From positions 1,488,001 through 1,552,000 of the forward strand of contig CADCSX010000012.1 of assembly GCA_902805475.1 (NCBI GenBank): a stretch of 64,000 nucleotides of DNA. The letters are read 5' to 3'. The position numbers and the translations under genes were made by a program. This document shows, piece by piece, positions 57,501-64,000 of this stretch (its first letter is position 1; each line of letters begins with the position of its first letter). This DNA is from Entonaema liquescens (taxonomy: Eukaryota > Ascomycota > Sordariomycetes > Xylariales > Xylariaceae). Under the pieces are notes generated by a model. That model ran no database searches. It had not been told where the DNA came from and saw only the letters and a list, made by a program, of their open reading frames with translations.

Positions 57501-58174
57501 CGGCAATCGATTACGCCGCAACAGAAGCCAAAATGAGGTACGACAGAAATCGGAATCCCCAAGCTTTTGAGACGGGAGATGAGGTTTACCTTCGTCTTCA
57601 CAAAGGTTATCATCTACCAGGAAAGCCAAATCGGAAATGGTCTTCACAGAGAGCGGGCCCCTTCGTCATCGTGAAGAAGGTCGGAGATCTCGCTTATGAA
57701 TTAAACTTCCCAAGGCATTGGCGCGTTCACAGAGTCGTGTCAGTCGCCCAGCTGGTGCCAGCCCCGAGAGGACCAGACCCTTTCGGTAGAAGGAAGCCAA
57801 AGCCTGGAAGAGTCTTCGTCGAAGGAGACACAGATGAGTACATCTCCTTTGAGATTGAAGCTCTCCTGAAGAGACGCATGAATAAGGCTGGAAGAAAACC
57901 AGTAGTTGAATACCTGGTCCGCTGGAGGGGATACGGTCCAGAAGATGACCAATGGTACCCCAGAGACCTACTCATGGAAAACGCAGCAGAGCTGGTGGAA
58001 CAATTTGATCAGAAACATGGAAAGATCGAAGAAGTTAGACAGATGGCCTCTCCTGACAACGAGACTAACGCACCAGACACAGATACAGCAGACTGGAAGC
58101 TAGTTCGTTTTGTGCCGAAAACGAATTTGGAAATCCAGTTGCCTGTGAGACGCGACGCGTCTCGCCAATCCTAA
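51542..58174 (+). CDS. gag-pol: Gag-Pol polyprotein of a Ty3/Gypsy chromovirus (2,210 aa)
   Basis: A single frame without gag/pol frameshift. Approximate residues: low-complexity N-terminus 1-290; capsid-like region 295-490 (contains LRGDAQMWWTARL); RG-rich nucleic-acid-binding stretch 547-620; a C-x2-C...H...C finger-like motif near 714-736; aspartic protease at about 806 (VCADTGCSN) with LLGTPF at about 888; reverse transcriptase 1180-1400 with YIDD at about 1311; RNase H from about 1478 (LDASRQRGFAVMAF, TDHKA); integrase with HHCC finger (about 1726-1770) and D, D, E in MDFIVGLP, ISDRDPKF and DGQSERRNQ (about 1795-1900); C-terminal chromodomain 2099-2156 (VEYLVRWRGYGPEDDQWYP). In RT the usual FGLTNAP-like stretch is MGYRNSPGYAQ. 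The chromodomain is known in this clade to steer integration to marked chromatin; that fits insertion into a RIPed, presumably heterochromatic copy. All catalytic residues I can identify are present. Confidence 0.95.
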   Translation: MSDDSQHIANCCRVAAFLHENPTLAWVRKIPNERTRIIAFVTLLPQDLKEQYQAPPPSIRQTARAQSAEPKPYPPEWLVDSFQARRQVLAANSYILATQKANREQELRKNPHTPQRQRAISDPEAPRSDRIIQNIGPSPIEAREQLLLSRIENLHLPDRRASTVASSPVPDDGDVPADAPDLDQDKASSAVRSSQVSSPVDLIATDTLHRDPRPDSPEHFRTPSLPAGRFPSSPPVPIDSPQASPTDMDPGPSRRADDIAAAIRAVLQNEDIRNLVQNISNAAGGLSRDNDNASNLNGWKLYHVGYFHPDAAESYGSGDCVTISGDVHWRNVHLFVDSCRTAAANPAKRAILQDNFPQLLRGDAQMWWTARLTEEQRAVMTASLEYTLTFIVDKFKVDPTDAQAAMQAMIYDRARLVENMPIIQWAMQLLRNAKACGFVTPQQQMSQLYNSIYPGLRTLIDKPRSEVSLDEYLSHIEEKQKAHRDNVMAEGLYTRSALPNIPALPAIPATPAIPAPGLPAVPEPPKAIANAAYTGEQEDANWNQRPRWSERGGYGGQGRGNYGGRWSPSYRSRGGRGRSDYHGDYRGDYRGRGRGGFRGRIRREWRPFRRTYRRWIRPGRFANGYSGIQDEVFVDTSDPDKDQREQQMSAEGYIMVEEVIEEDREEVYVEVGEDEQTEEIDTVDNYFSFSAYRAPPDEDAIKSVLDEAVQTLTCRSCHDVFDDRTAFFMHSLTRVCEKEAHAVEEESPTEDQQTRPHEEEAFMEDEVFDLIVAQPRQGVTQDIGPIAYTYLQLDATLEDARKPTTVCADTGCSNILVSRSWLKEFAPHAQIVSVPPVSMKGVAGRISLCEKAIFQLNLKGDHNQTQATGQFVIEALVTHDDLQPNLLLGTPFLFEHMVDIQYSNQTLVIGSCDQLVVPMTVVRKRNPIRRRALAQAGTMVPPKTMMQIPVLYTDLPESDSEGSDRDYVFVAEIDGPLSALVSPKGEKTIPFLNSTDEPVRIKRKQRLGHIEDYHDEGYLATTWEKAAFAQTAAAVAGGVVGDYWMTGEFDLDDDVICALTSEEKTPDDVWSAVKGNKAQAEKPPSLGAQRPEDMPFRKTKKGACVCLRDPHVNFTERVQDLADSYDIWDRPGFVKMTDEEKMRIHLVEGWQNQIQSSAKLYKLSIEEQKMVDKVFGDMQKDGKLEYMKQPSPFGCPVFVTYRMVNGVRKGRVVIDLRSLNKVVVPDVYPLPTQESMIGKLRGSHYITVVDGSKFFHQLPIWPGHRDRMVIISPRGLEVSNVALMGYRNSPGYAQRYMDRKLEPYKRFAAAYIDDIVIYSKTPEEHLKHLALIFQLFQDLNLSIESSKSFLGYPAVRLLGYLVDGSGISLTDDRVKALQKLKVPSTLADLEMYIGLTGFLRKFVPWYQQKLMPLQKKKTELIAQRRAIKDLPKTVSGRKKWAESVKFIPTDEERESFEIIQKDLTSPNYLIHWDTEKIAFLKLDASRQRGFAVMAFHSEGGWDGSELAVDSVRPIQYLSKVLTKAEQRYQATELEVACLVWACRQLRVHIQSCLHDIVVFTDHKATRGIVNQTTLRSVDLVKLNPRLMVASTYLSQFRLDVRYIPGRINLVPDALSRLPAYDDAEDAAEAADQFKSQLDDIAEDFGYTAETTIVLPDEVKAKIVAGYARDERLAKIIKELTDRLAAKKSVRNFRHQLDDDGLLYATEKDGARRLCIPNDCTSMIFEMVHDLKHHFGPKRMAHDLDGFSISRLSKKLADYLTHCPECGVNRTDRRQVLGELKPIHEPSQPFHTITMDFIVGLPKVPMTNTIWQTTGLGEADAILTVTCKFSKKSLIIPGHVKYTTENWAHILHTMLMLADWGLPAKIISDRDPKFMSDLWQSLWKNHGTTLAVSTSYHPQTDGQSERRNQDVEIAIRYHITARPDVAWIHIIPALQHNLNNAKSSVLGKSPNEVVFGFRVRSPLSVFEIPKKSPDFETWRKIYQQEARTAIDYAATEAKMRYDRNRNPQAFETGDEVYLRLHKGYHLPGKPNRKWSSQRAGPFVIVKKVGDLAYELNFPRHWRVHRVVSVAQLVPAPRGPDPFGRRKPKPGRVFVEGDTDEYISFEIEALLKRRMNKAGRKPVVEYLVRWRGYGPEDDQWYPRDLLMENAAELVEQFDQKHGKIEEVRQMASPDNETNAPDTDTADWKLVRFVPKTNLEIQLPVRRDASRQS

Positions 58175-58475
58175 ATGCCACGACAAACAATTTTGGGCGC
58201 GTCTAGTTTATTTCACTACACTCAGTGACGACATTAAGTCATCTTGAAAATTTTTCACCACAACAACCTTACAATACCTGGTAGACGCAACCTTCATAAA
58301 TATCGAAATTTTCAAACAACTATTCGTTACGATTATCTTTCATTAAAATTCCATAATCAACGACTTTTATTATCCAGATCGTCCAACCGTCTCTGAGAAA
58401 TAAATAACGCAGCACAATCTGGTCAAACCACGATAGCCGATTGCCCTCGCGATACAATCTGTCAGAAGTTTCAGG
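58175..58475 (+). other. Spacer between gag-pol and ORF3
   Basis: About 300 bp with no open frame; it is conserved in order in the RIPed copy at 31261-31561 and in T1, so it belongs to the family. It could hold a splice acceptor or internal promoter for ORF3, but I see no decisive motif. Confidence 0.5.
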
Positions 58476-59618
58476 ATGTCTGGCTCAAAGAATTCCGATG
58501 GTCAGGAAGACGACGCTATGGGTTATAGCGTCGCGCAGACGAATCAGCTCAAGTCTATCCCAGAACAAACTTGGGACTACGGTGGAAGCATGCGTATGAC
58601 GACGGAAGAATGGCAAGATTCCAATGAAGACGGATATACAGACGACGAGGTGCTGGCAGCTATTTCTGCAGTACAATGGAAAGAACACGTAGACAGGAAG
58701 AATGCACGAACATACGGAGTAAATCGATTTGATTCGGACGATGCTCAACTGATCTCGACACCAGTCACTAGCGAACCCAAGGGATATTGGGAACGTATCC
58801 TGTTATCTCACAAGCCTCGCCCAGAATACAATCTGCCCAAAGTAATCGAATTCTTGAGCCTGATCAAAGCAGATCAACAACCATCTGAAACCTTGTTATA
58901 TCAGCAAGTGAAAGCGCTCCTAACCAGCATAAGACAGTATAGAACTGCAAATAACTACCGATTTAACGGCATGACTACCTTCACGATGCCCGAAGCAGAA
59001 GCAATAGAAGCCCTGCGAATATATGGAGATGGAAGAAAATGGGGCTTCGGTACACTGCCAAATCAAATCGAGTATCTCCTAGCGATAACTGGCCTCTGTT
59101 GGCTTGCTATCCCCCGAAACCGGAAAATTCCCATCTTTTGGATGGATTACTTCAAAGCTTTGAGAGATGCAAACTCCGCGAAACCGGACGCAAAGACCGC
59201 CAGACAGAACAACGCTCGTAAGGCCAGAGACGCTAAAGCCTCAAGGAGAGCGGCTGCGTCTGCGAGATCAGACAAGGCAGAAGAAGCGGAAGATCAGTTA
59301 CATAAGGGAGATGAGGAAGAAGATGATGACGACGATATCCTACAGACTGGTGAAGTCCAGACAAAGCCTGTGAAGGGCAAAGAACTAGCCAAAGACAGAC
59401 AACCGGTCGTGCCTCCTCTTCCCTCTGCGGCGCCCTCTCCTTTTCCTGCTGTACCCTCCACGTTTCCTGCTGCGCCCTCCCCGTTTTCTGCTGTGCCCTC
59501 TATTTTCTCTGCGCCCCCTCGTCCTTCTGCTGCGCTTCCTCGCCCCTCGAGCGATCAGTGGAACAACGTCTGGTTAAACTTGAATCTCGATATCATGAGC
59601 TCGCCGCGAAAAGTTTAG
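58476..59618 (+). CDS. ORF3, N-terminal part: unrecognised protein encoded downstream of pol (380 aa as read)
   Basis: I do not recognise the family. The chain has an acidic N-terminus, a predicted helical middle (about 95-235, with LLAITGLCWLAIP as its most hydrophobic stretch), a strongly basic alanine/arginine-rich segment (about 235-270), an acidic run (EEEDDDDD, about 275-285), and a proline-rich repeat (about 310-360; units like PSPFPAVPS/PSTFPAAPS) encoded by about five 24-27-bp repeats at 59415-59530. No signal peptide or membrane anchor is evident, so it is not env-like. It lies between pol and the polypurine tract and is present in the older RIPed copies, so it is a standing part of the family. 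The last 20-odd residues as read are probably out of frame: a 1-nt deletion at about 59548 breaks the ancestral frame. Confidence 0.75.
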   Translation: MSGSKNSDGQEDDAMGYSVAQTNQLKSIPEQTWDYGGSMRMTTEEWQDSNEDGYTDDEVLAAISAVQWKEHVDRKNARTYGVNRFDSDDAQLISTPVTSEPKGYWERILLSHKPRPEYNLPKVIEFLSLIKADQQPSETLLYQQVKALLTSIRQYRTANNYRFNGMTTFTMPEAEAIEALRIYGDGRKWGFGTLPNQIEYLLAITGLCWLAIPRNRKIPIFWMDYFKALRDANSAKPDAKTARQNNARKARDAKASRRAAASARSDKAEEAEDQLHKGDEEEDDDDDILQTGEVQTKPVKGKELAKDRQPVVPPLPSAAPSPFPAVPSTFPAAPSPFSAVPSIFSAPPRPSAALPRPSSDQWNNVWLNLNLDIMSSPRKV

Positions 59619-59986
59619 ACCAACTAATCGAACTGAGGGAATCACACGCTACTTTAATTCAAGGCCTTACTTCAGTTACAACTGCAATGATAAATTTGGC
59701 AGAAGTACAAAAAGATTTGACTACTCAAATCAGCAATCTTGTAACTCATGAGAAGCAACAAGTCAAAGAGACCGAGACAGCCCAAGTACCTCGGGTAGAA
59801 ACTTCGTCTTCAAAGGCTAAGGTGGCGGCCCAGCCAAGCATCCCGAAGGATGTGGCAGATCTGTTAGACAACGAAGACGAAGATGAGGAGGTAGAACAAG
59901 TGGCCAGACCGGCCAAGCGACAGGCGCCGATGCCGAAAACTCCGGCAAGAAATGTCAAGCAGAAGCGCCGTAACTCAAGATCTTGA
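59558..59986 (+). pseudogene. ORF3, C-terminal part: coiled-coil and charged tail, separated by a 1-nt frameshift
   Basis: About 142 codons in the -1 frame relative to the upstream part; this frame is open back to about 59352. The first 70 residues have heptad spacing typical of a coiled coil (contains VKLESRYHELAAKSLDQLIE), then an acidic run (DNEDEDEEVEQ) and a basic tail ending KQKRRNSRS that resembles a nuclear localisation signal. It has no ATG of its own near the start. Two RIPed copies have an extra base at the junction, so this was most likely the C-terminus of one protein of about 503 aa. Programmed frameshifting is a less likely alternative. Confidence 0.7.
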
Positions 59987-60017
59987 AAGAACACAGGGAC
60001 GTGTTCAAAAAACTTTC

Positions 60018-60030
60018 AAAAAAGAGGGAG
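60018..60030 (+). promoter_or_regulatory. Polypurine tract
   Basis: AAAAAAGAGGGAG, 3 nt upstream of the 3' LTR; it is kept as a purine run in the RIPed copy before 33121. It is the expected plus-strand primer. Confidence 0.85.
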
Positions 60031-60033
60031 TGA

Positions 60034-60179
60034 TGTTAGGCTGCGCCTAACATATATCTGTAAGATTAAAGTTTAATGTAAAGTTTAGTGTATAACTATT
60101 AGTCAAAATCTAACAGATCTTTGATCTGCTAGATTTTGAGAGAATCAACTTCAATTTCATCTTGCAAGACTGCCTTACA
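60034..60179 (+). repeat. 3' LTR (146 bp), identical to the 5' LTR
   Basis: Base-for-base identical to 50765-50910, including both hairpins (the second at 60105-60137). Confidence 0.95.
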
Positions 60180-60184
60180 TTAAT
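60180..60184. repeat. 5-bp target duplication, right
   Basis: TTAAT, matching 50760-50764. Confidence 0.85.
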
Positions 60185-60530
60185 AATTAAACTGCTTTTT
60201 TTATATATAATTTTATTAAAATTTACAAAAAAAAAACTTATATTATAAAAAAAAAACTTTTATAAAAAATTAATAAATTTATCTTTATAAAAAAAAACTT
60301 TTATAAAAAATAAAATTTTTAATTTTATTATAATTTAATTTAAATAAAACATTATTTAAAATATCAATTTTATAATTTATATATATTTTTAATTAAATAT
60401 TATTTTAAAAAACATATAAAAATTAATTAATTATTTATAATTAAAAAAGTTAATTTTTTATATATAAATTATTAATATATTATTTATTTTTATAAAGTAA
60501 AAAAATTTAATAATTGTATTAATTAATTAA
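60180..60530 (+). mobile_element. RIPed Ty3/Gypsy copy T0, right part
   Basis: It continues the gag region interrupted at 50764 and follows 26797-27175 of the full RIPed copy. The match fades at about 60530, so T0 is truncated there. Confidence 0.75.
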
Positions 60531-61386
60531 TTATAAAATTAAGTTTTATAATATAAATTATAAAAACTTATATAATAATATAATAATTTATATATTAACG
60601 TAAAATTAAATTAATTTTAAAATATATATAAAATTTTCTTTATAAACTTTATGAATAATTATATTTTTATACGCTTTTTTAATTAAAATTGTAAAACTAT
60701 TCCTAATTTTTTATTTTTAATAATTATATAAATTTATAATATTTTTTTTATTTAACAATTTTATAAAACTATTTATTAAAATTTTTTTATTATTAAATGG
60801 TTTTATTATAATATAACCGTTTTTAATTTTTTACTTTATATAATAATAATTTTTCTTTATATATTTTTTTTAATAATTTATTATTATTTCTTTTATTTAT
60901 ATAATAATTATAATATTATTATATAATAATATAATTAATTTTAAAAATATAAATTTTAATTTCTTTAAAAAATTATATATTTAAATTATATTTATTATTA
61001 TTAAAACTAATATAATATATTTAATTTCTTTTGATTTTTTCATAATAATTAATTATAATTTAAATAATTATAATATAAATATATTAATTAAAAAAAATAT
61101 ATATTTAATTATAAACTTATTAATAATTAAGTTTAAAATATAATTATTATTAATTATATTATATAATTTTAATTTATTATAAATATAATATAAATAGTTT
61201 TCGTTAAATATTTAATATTATATATATTTTTTTATTAAATTTTTTAAATATTTTATTATTTTTTTAATTTTTATAAAATATTTAAGAAAAAAAATTATTT
61301 ATAAAATAAATTTATATAAATATTATAAAATTAATATTAAATTTTATAATATATATAAAAAAATTAATTTTATTAATAAATAAAAA
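60531..61386. other. AT-saturated DNA without recognisable gene
   Basis: No frame and no family match that I can support. Confidence 0.45.
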
Positions 61387-61640
61387 ATGATGCTATTTTA
61401 AAATTACTTTACCGGATTTATAATGCAAATTATTTGGAATTACAATTGTTAATAATTGCGTATAAATATTATTGTAAATTAATAACTTTACAATTTTACT
61501 TTATTACCTTAAGTTAAATTTAAAATAATGTTATTTTAAAATTACTTTGTTAAGCTTTCTTTGTAAATTATCTTATTAAACAATTATAAATAATTAATAA
61601 TTAAAATTATTATTAAAATAATATGGTTTTATTCGGTTTT
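61387..61640. mobile_element. TIR family A, rearranged fragment A4 with two like-oriented ends
   Basis: 61387-61525 matches the left 140 bp of family A (ATGATGCTATTTTAAAATTA). It is followed directly at 61526-61640 by the complement of the family's right end (ATAATGTTATTTTAAAATTA and on). The body is missing. Confidence 0.6.
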
Positions 61641-64000
61641 ATATTTATTTTAAAAATAATTTATTTTTTGTAAATTTTACGATATAAATATTAAAAAATA
61701 AATATAATTAAAATGTTATGATTTTTTTATTAAATTTATTAAAATATTTTTAAATAATTAAATTTTATTTTTTTATAAGTTATTTACATTTTTAAAATTG
61801 TTAAATAGCATTAATATATTTAAAAATTATATTTTAAACCTTTTTAATAAATATTAAAAGTTATTTATGATTTTTAAAATGTTAGAAATTAAATTACGGG
61901 TTTATGTAAAAAATTATTATTTCGATTATGTATGTAATGGTTATTTTAATTAATATAAAAGTAAGAATAATGATAACTTTTTAATAAAAATTAATATAAT
62001 ATGCGATTAAAGTTATAAATGTATATTTTTAAATAAAAAGATATGTAAAAATTATATAAAAAAAGTTAAAAATTATTTTTAAAAAATTAAATTAATTTAT
62101 ATTAAAGTAATTGATTGGTTATAATATTATAAAGTTTATTTAAATAATAATAAGAAATTTTTATAATATAATTATAATTTATTATAATTAATTAAGTTTT
62201 ATATTAAATATTATTATTTACGAAAAAACTTTTAATAATTTATTAAGGTTTTAGTATGCAATAATATATTATAATTATTAGTTTTATAAACTTTAATATT
62301 TAAAGTTATTTAAAAAAAAAAAAAATTTAATTTAAAAAATATTAATAATATATGGTAAAAAATTAAACGTTATATGTAAAAAAAGTTTATAATTATTTAA
62401 TTGTTTATATATTATTTTAAGTAAAATATTTATTATTTTAAAATATGTTAAAAAAATAATAATAAATTTATTAATTAATTAATAGTTTTTTTTTAAATAA
62501 TATTTTATTACGTTAAAATATAATAATAGTATTTTTGAATTTTTAATATTAATAATATATATAAAATTAATTATTTTAAAATATTATTTTTTAATTATAT
62601 AAGTTAAATAAAAATAAGTTTAATTTTTAATAAAGTTTTTACGTTTGTAATAAATGAAAAAGAAAATATTTATAAATAAGTATTAAATTATTTATTTATG
62701 TTATAAAGTAAGATAAGTATTTTTAAACTTTATATTATTATTATAAATTATGATAATGAGTTTAAAACGGTGATTATGTGGGTATATTTTAAAGTATAAT
62801 AATAAATTTATATTTTTTATATTAATAAAAACGTTATTGTTAACGTATTATATTTTTAAACAGATTTTAATAATAGATAAAATTAAGTTATATTTATTAA
62901 TAAAGTTATTAATAAAGGTAATATATTTTAAAAAAATAAAAATATATTATAATAATTTAACGGTTATGTTAATAAATTAAATAATAATATTATAACCTTA
63001 TTATTATTTATTAAATTAATTATAAAATTTATTAAATTAATTATAAAATTTATTAAATTAATTATAAAATTTATTAAATTAATTATAAAATTTATTAAAT
63101 TAATTATAAAATTTATTAAATTAATTATAAAATTTATTTTAATTATAAAATAAGGTTTATTTAAGTTATAAATTATTATAATATATATATTAAATAAAAA
63201 TATATATATTATTATTTAAAATAAATTATATAAAAAATTTAATTATATTTAATTTAAAATAATTAATCATTTATATAAAATATATATAATTATGTAAGAA
63301 AAATAAATTATGTGTTATATTAATTATTATTGCAATTACGAAATATATATAATATTACTTATTAAAATTAATTATAAAACCTTTAAAAATTACATATTAA
63401 AGAAGAATATTAATTTATTAAAATTTTAAATAAATATTAAAAAATTATTAAAGGTTTAAAAGGAAAATTATTAATTATAATTATTTAATAATATTTTAAA
63501 AATTAAAGAATAATAAATAAAAAAGTATTATTTTAGTATTTTATTTAATTAAATTATAAAAAAAACTTTTAATATTATTAATAATAAATTTTTATTAATT
63601 AATATTTATATATTTATATATTTTTAATTTAATTTTTTAATAATTATTAAATATAATTATATTTATATTAATATAAAATTATATTTAAATTTATTTTATT
63701 ATTATAATATTTATAAAAATGTTAATTTTATTAAAAATAATTTTAAAATAATATTATTAAAATTATAAAATATTAATTTTTTTTAATATATAAAAAATAA
63801 GTTTTTTAAAAAAACGTTAAATTTATTAATTTTAAATTTTTTTATAATTATTATATATAAAGAGTTAATTATTAAAATAATTATAACGTTAAATTAAATT
63901 ATTAAATAAATATTTAAATTTATAAAAAAATAAATTAATAAATAAGCTAAAAGCTTTACATTATTACAATAACAAAATTTATTTTATTAAAAAAAAAATA
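61641..64000. other. AT-rich DNA with G kept and C almost absent; no recognised gene
   Basis: For over 1 kb (about 61.9-63.0 kb) plus-strand C is nearly absent while G remains common, so one strand was preferentially mutated. A coding origin on the plus strand is possible, since many stops would revert to CAA or CAG, but I do not recognise the product. Confidence 0.45.
63001..63140. repeat. 21-bp tandem array, six to seven units
   Basis: The unit is TTATTAAATTAATTATAAAA(T), nearly identical between copies, in otherwise G-retaining RIPed DNA. Confidence 0.85.

Larger units (their letters stand above)
50765..60179 (+). mobile_element. Intact Ty3/Gypsy chromovirus-type LTR retrotransposon (9,415 bp)
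   Basis: Order: LTR, primer site, 630-bp leader, gag-pol, 300-bp spacer, ORF3 (split by a frameshift), polypurine tract, LTR. The two LTRs are identical over 146 bp and a 5-bp target duplication flanks the element. Composition is normal with no sign of RIP, although at least four RIPed relatives lie in the same window. That points to very recent insertion, after the last RIP cycle or where RIP no longer acts. Enzyme domains and their motifs look complete; the only visible lesion is in ORF3. Confidence 0.95.

Noticed and set aside
51330..57975. Many antisense and off-frame open frames over gag-pol
   Set aside because: They are shadows of the 2,210-codon frame, with no motifs and no conservation expected.
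59546..59551. CTCGAG at the ORF3 frame break as a cloning scar
   Set aside because: The hexamer fits the surrounding sequence once the missing base is considered; nothing else suggests vector or linker DNA, although an assembly error at the base cannot be excluded.
58476..59986. Envelope-like gene
   Set aside because: Position after pol suggests it, but there is no signal peptide, no cysteine-rich ectodomain and no membrane anchor.

Overview
The window looks like an AT-rich, repeat-dense block of a filamentous ascomycete (Pezizomycotina) genome next to a short gene-bearing edge. Four things support this: short GT-AG introns of about 52-57 bp with CTGAC-type branch sites, a chromodomain-bearing Ty3/Gypsy retrotransposon, a Tad-like LINE, and long stretches (about 3.5-50.7 kb and 60.2-64 kb) in which recognisable transposons have lost almost every G and C by C-to-T and G-to-A changes. 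That last pattern is the signature of repeat-induced point mutation (RIP). The species cannot be named from the sequence alone.

Layout. 1-3.3 kb: the edge of a possible leftward gene, a divergent upstream region, then a seven-exon gene with four PAN/Apple-like repeats, a hydrophobic middle and a two-part GGDY tail; its frame is broken near 1436-1457. 3.4-8.5 kb: TIR family A, an undegraded internally deleted LINE with a 17-bp target duplication, RIPed LINE ends, a tRNA-headed SINE piece, and unknown family C. 11.0-16.5 kb: the 3' half of a RIPed minus-strand Ty3 copy, split by A and C elements. 16.8-22.4 kb: RIPed LINEs in both orientations, one split by a SINE-like insertion. 23.9-33.3 kb: a full-length but saturated Ty3 copy. 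33.3-37.5 kb: a minus-strand LINE carrying a solo Ty3 LTR and a fresh MITE with 8-bp target duplication. 37.5-43.4 kb: the 5' half of a minus-strand Ty3 copy with two family-B TIR elements. 47.9-50.8 and 60.2-60.5 kb: another RIPed Ty3 copy, split by the intact element. 50.765-60.179 kb: an intact 9,415-bp Ty3/Gypsy chromovirus.

The intact element has identical 146-bp LTRs, a 5-bp TTAAT target duplication, a primer site, one 2,210-aa gag-pol frame (capsid-like, RG-rich, zinc-finger-like, protease, RT, RNase H, integrase, chromodomain), and a second gene between pol and the polypurine tract that is unlike any family I know. Two older RIPed copies carry one extra base where this second gene is split, so it was probably a single protein of about 503 aa that the young copy has lost by a 1-nt deletion.

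The window gives a time series: intact Ty3, MITE, LINE fragment and B2 sit inside saturated relatives of themselves or others. It therefore records successive transposition and RIP. No CRISPR, rRNA, intact tRNA gene or bacterial-type operon is present.
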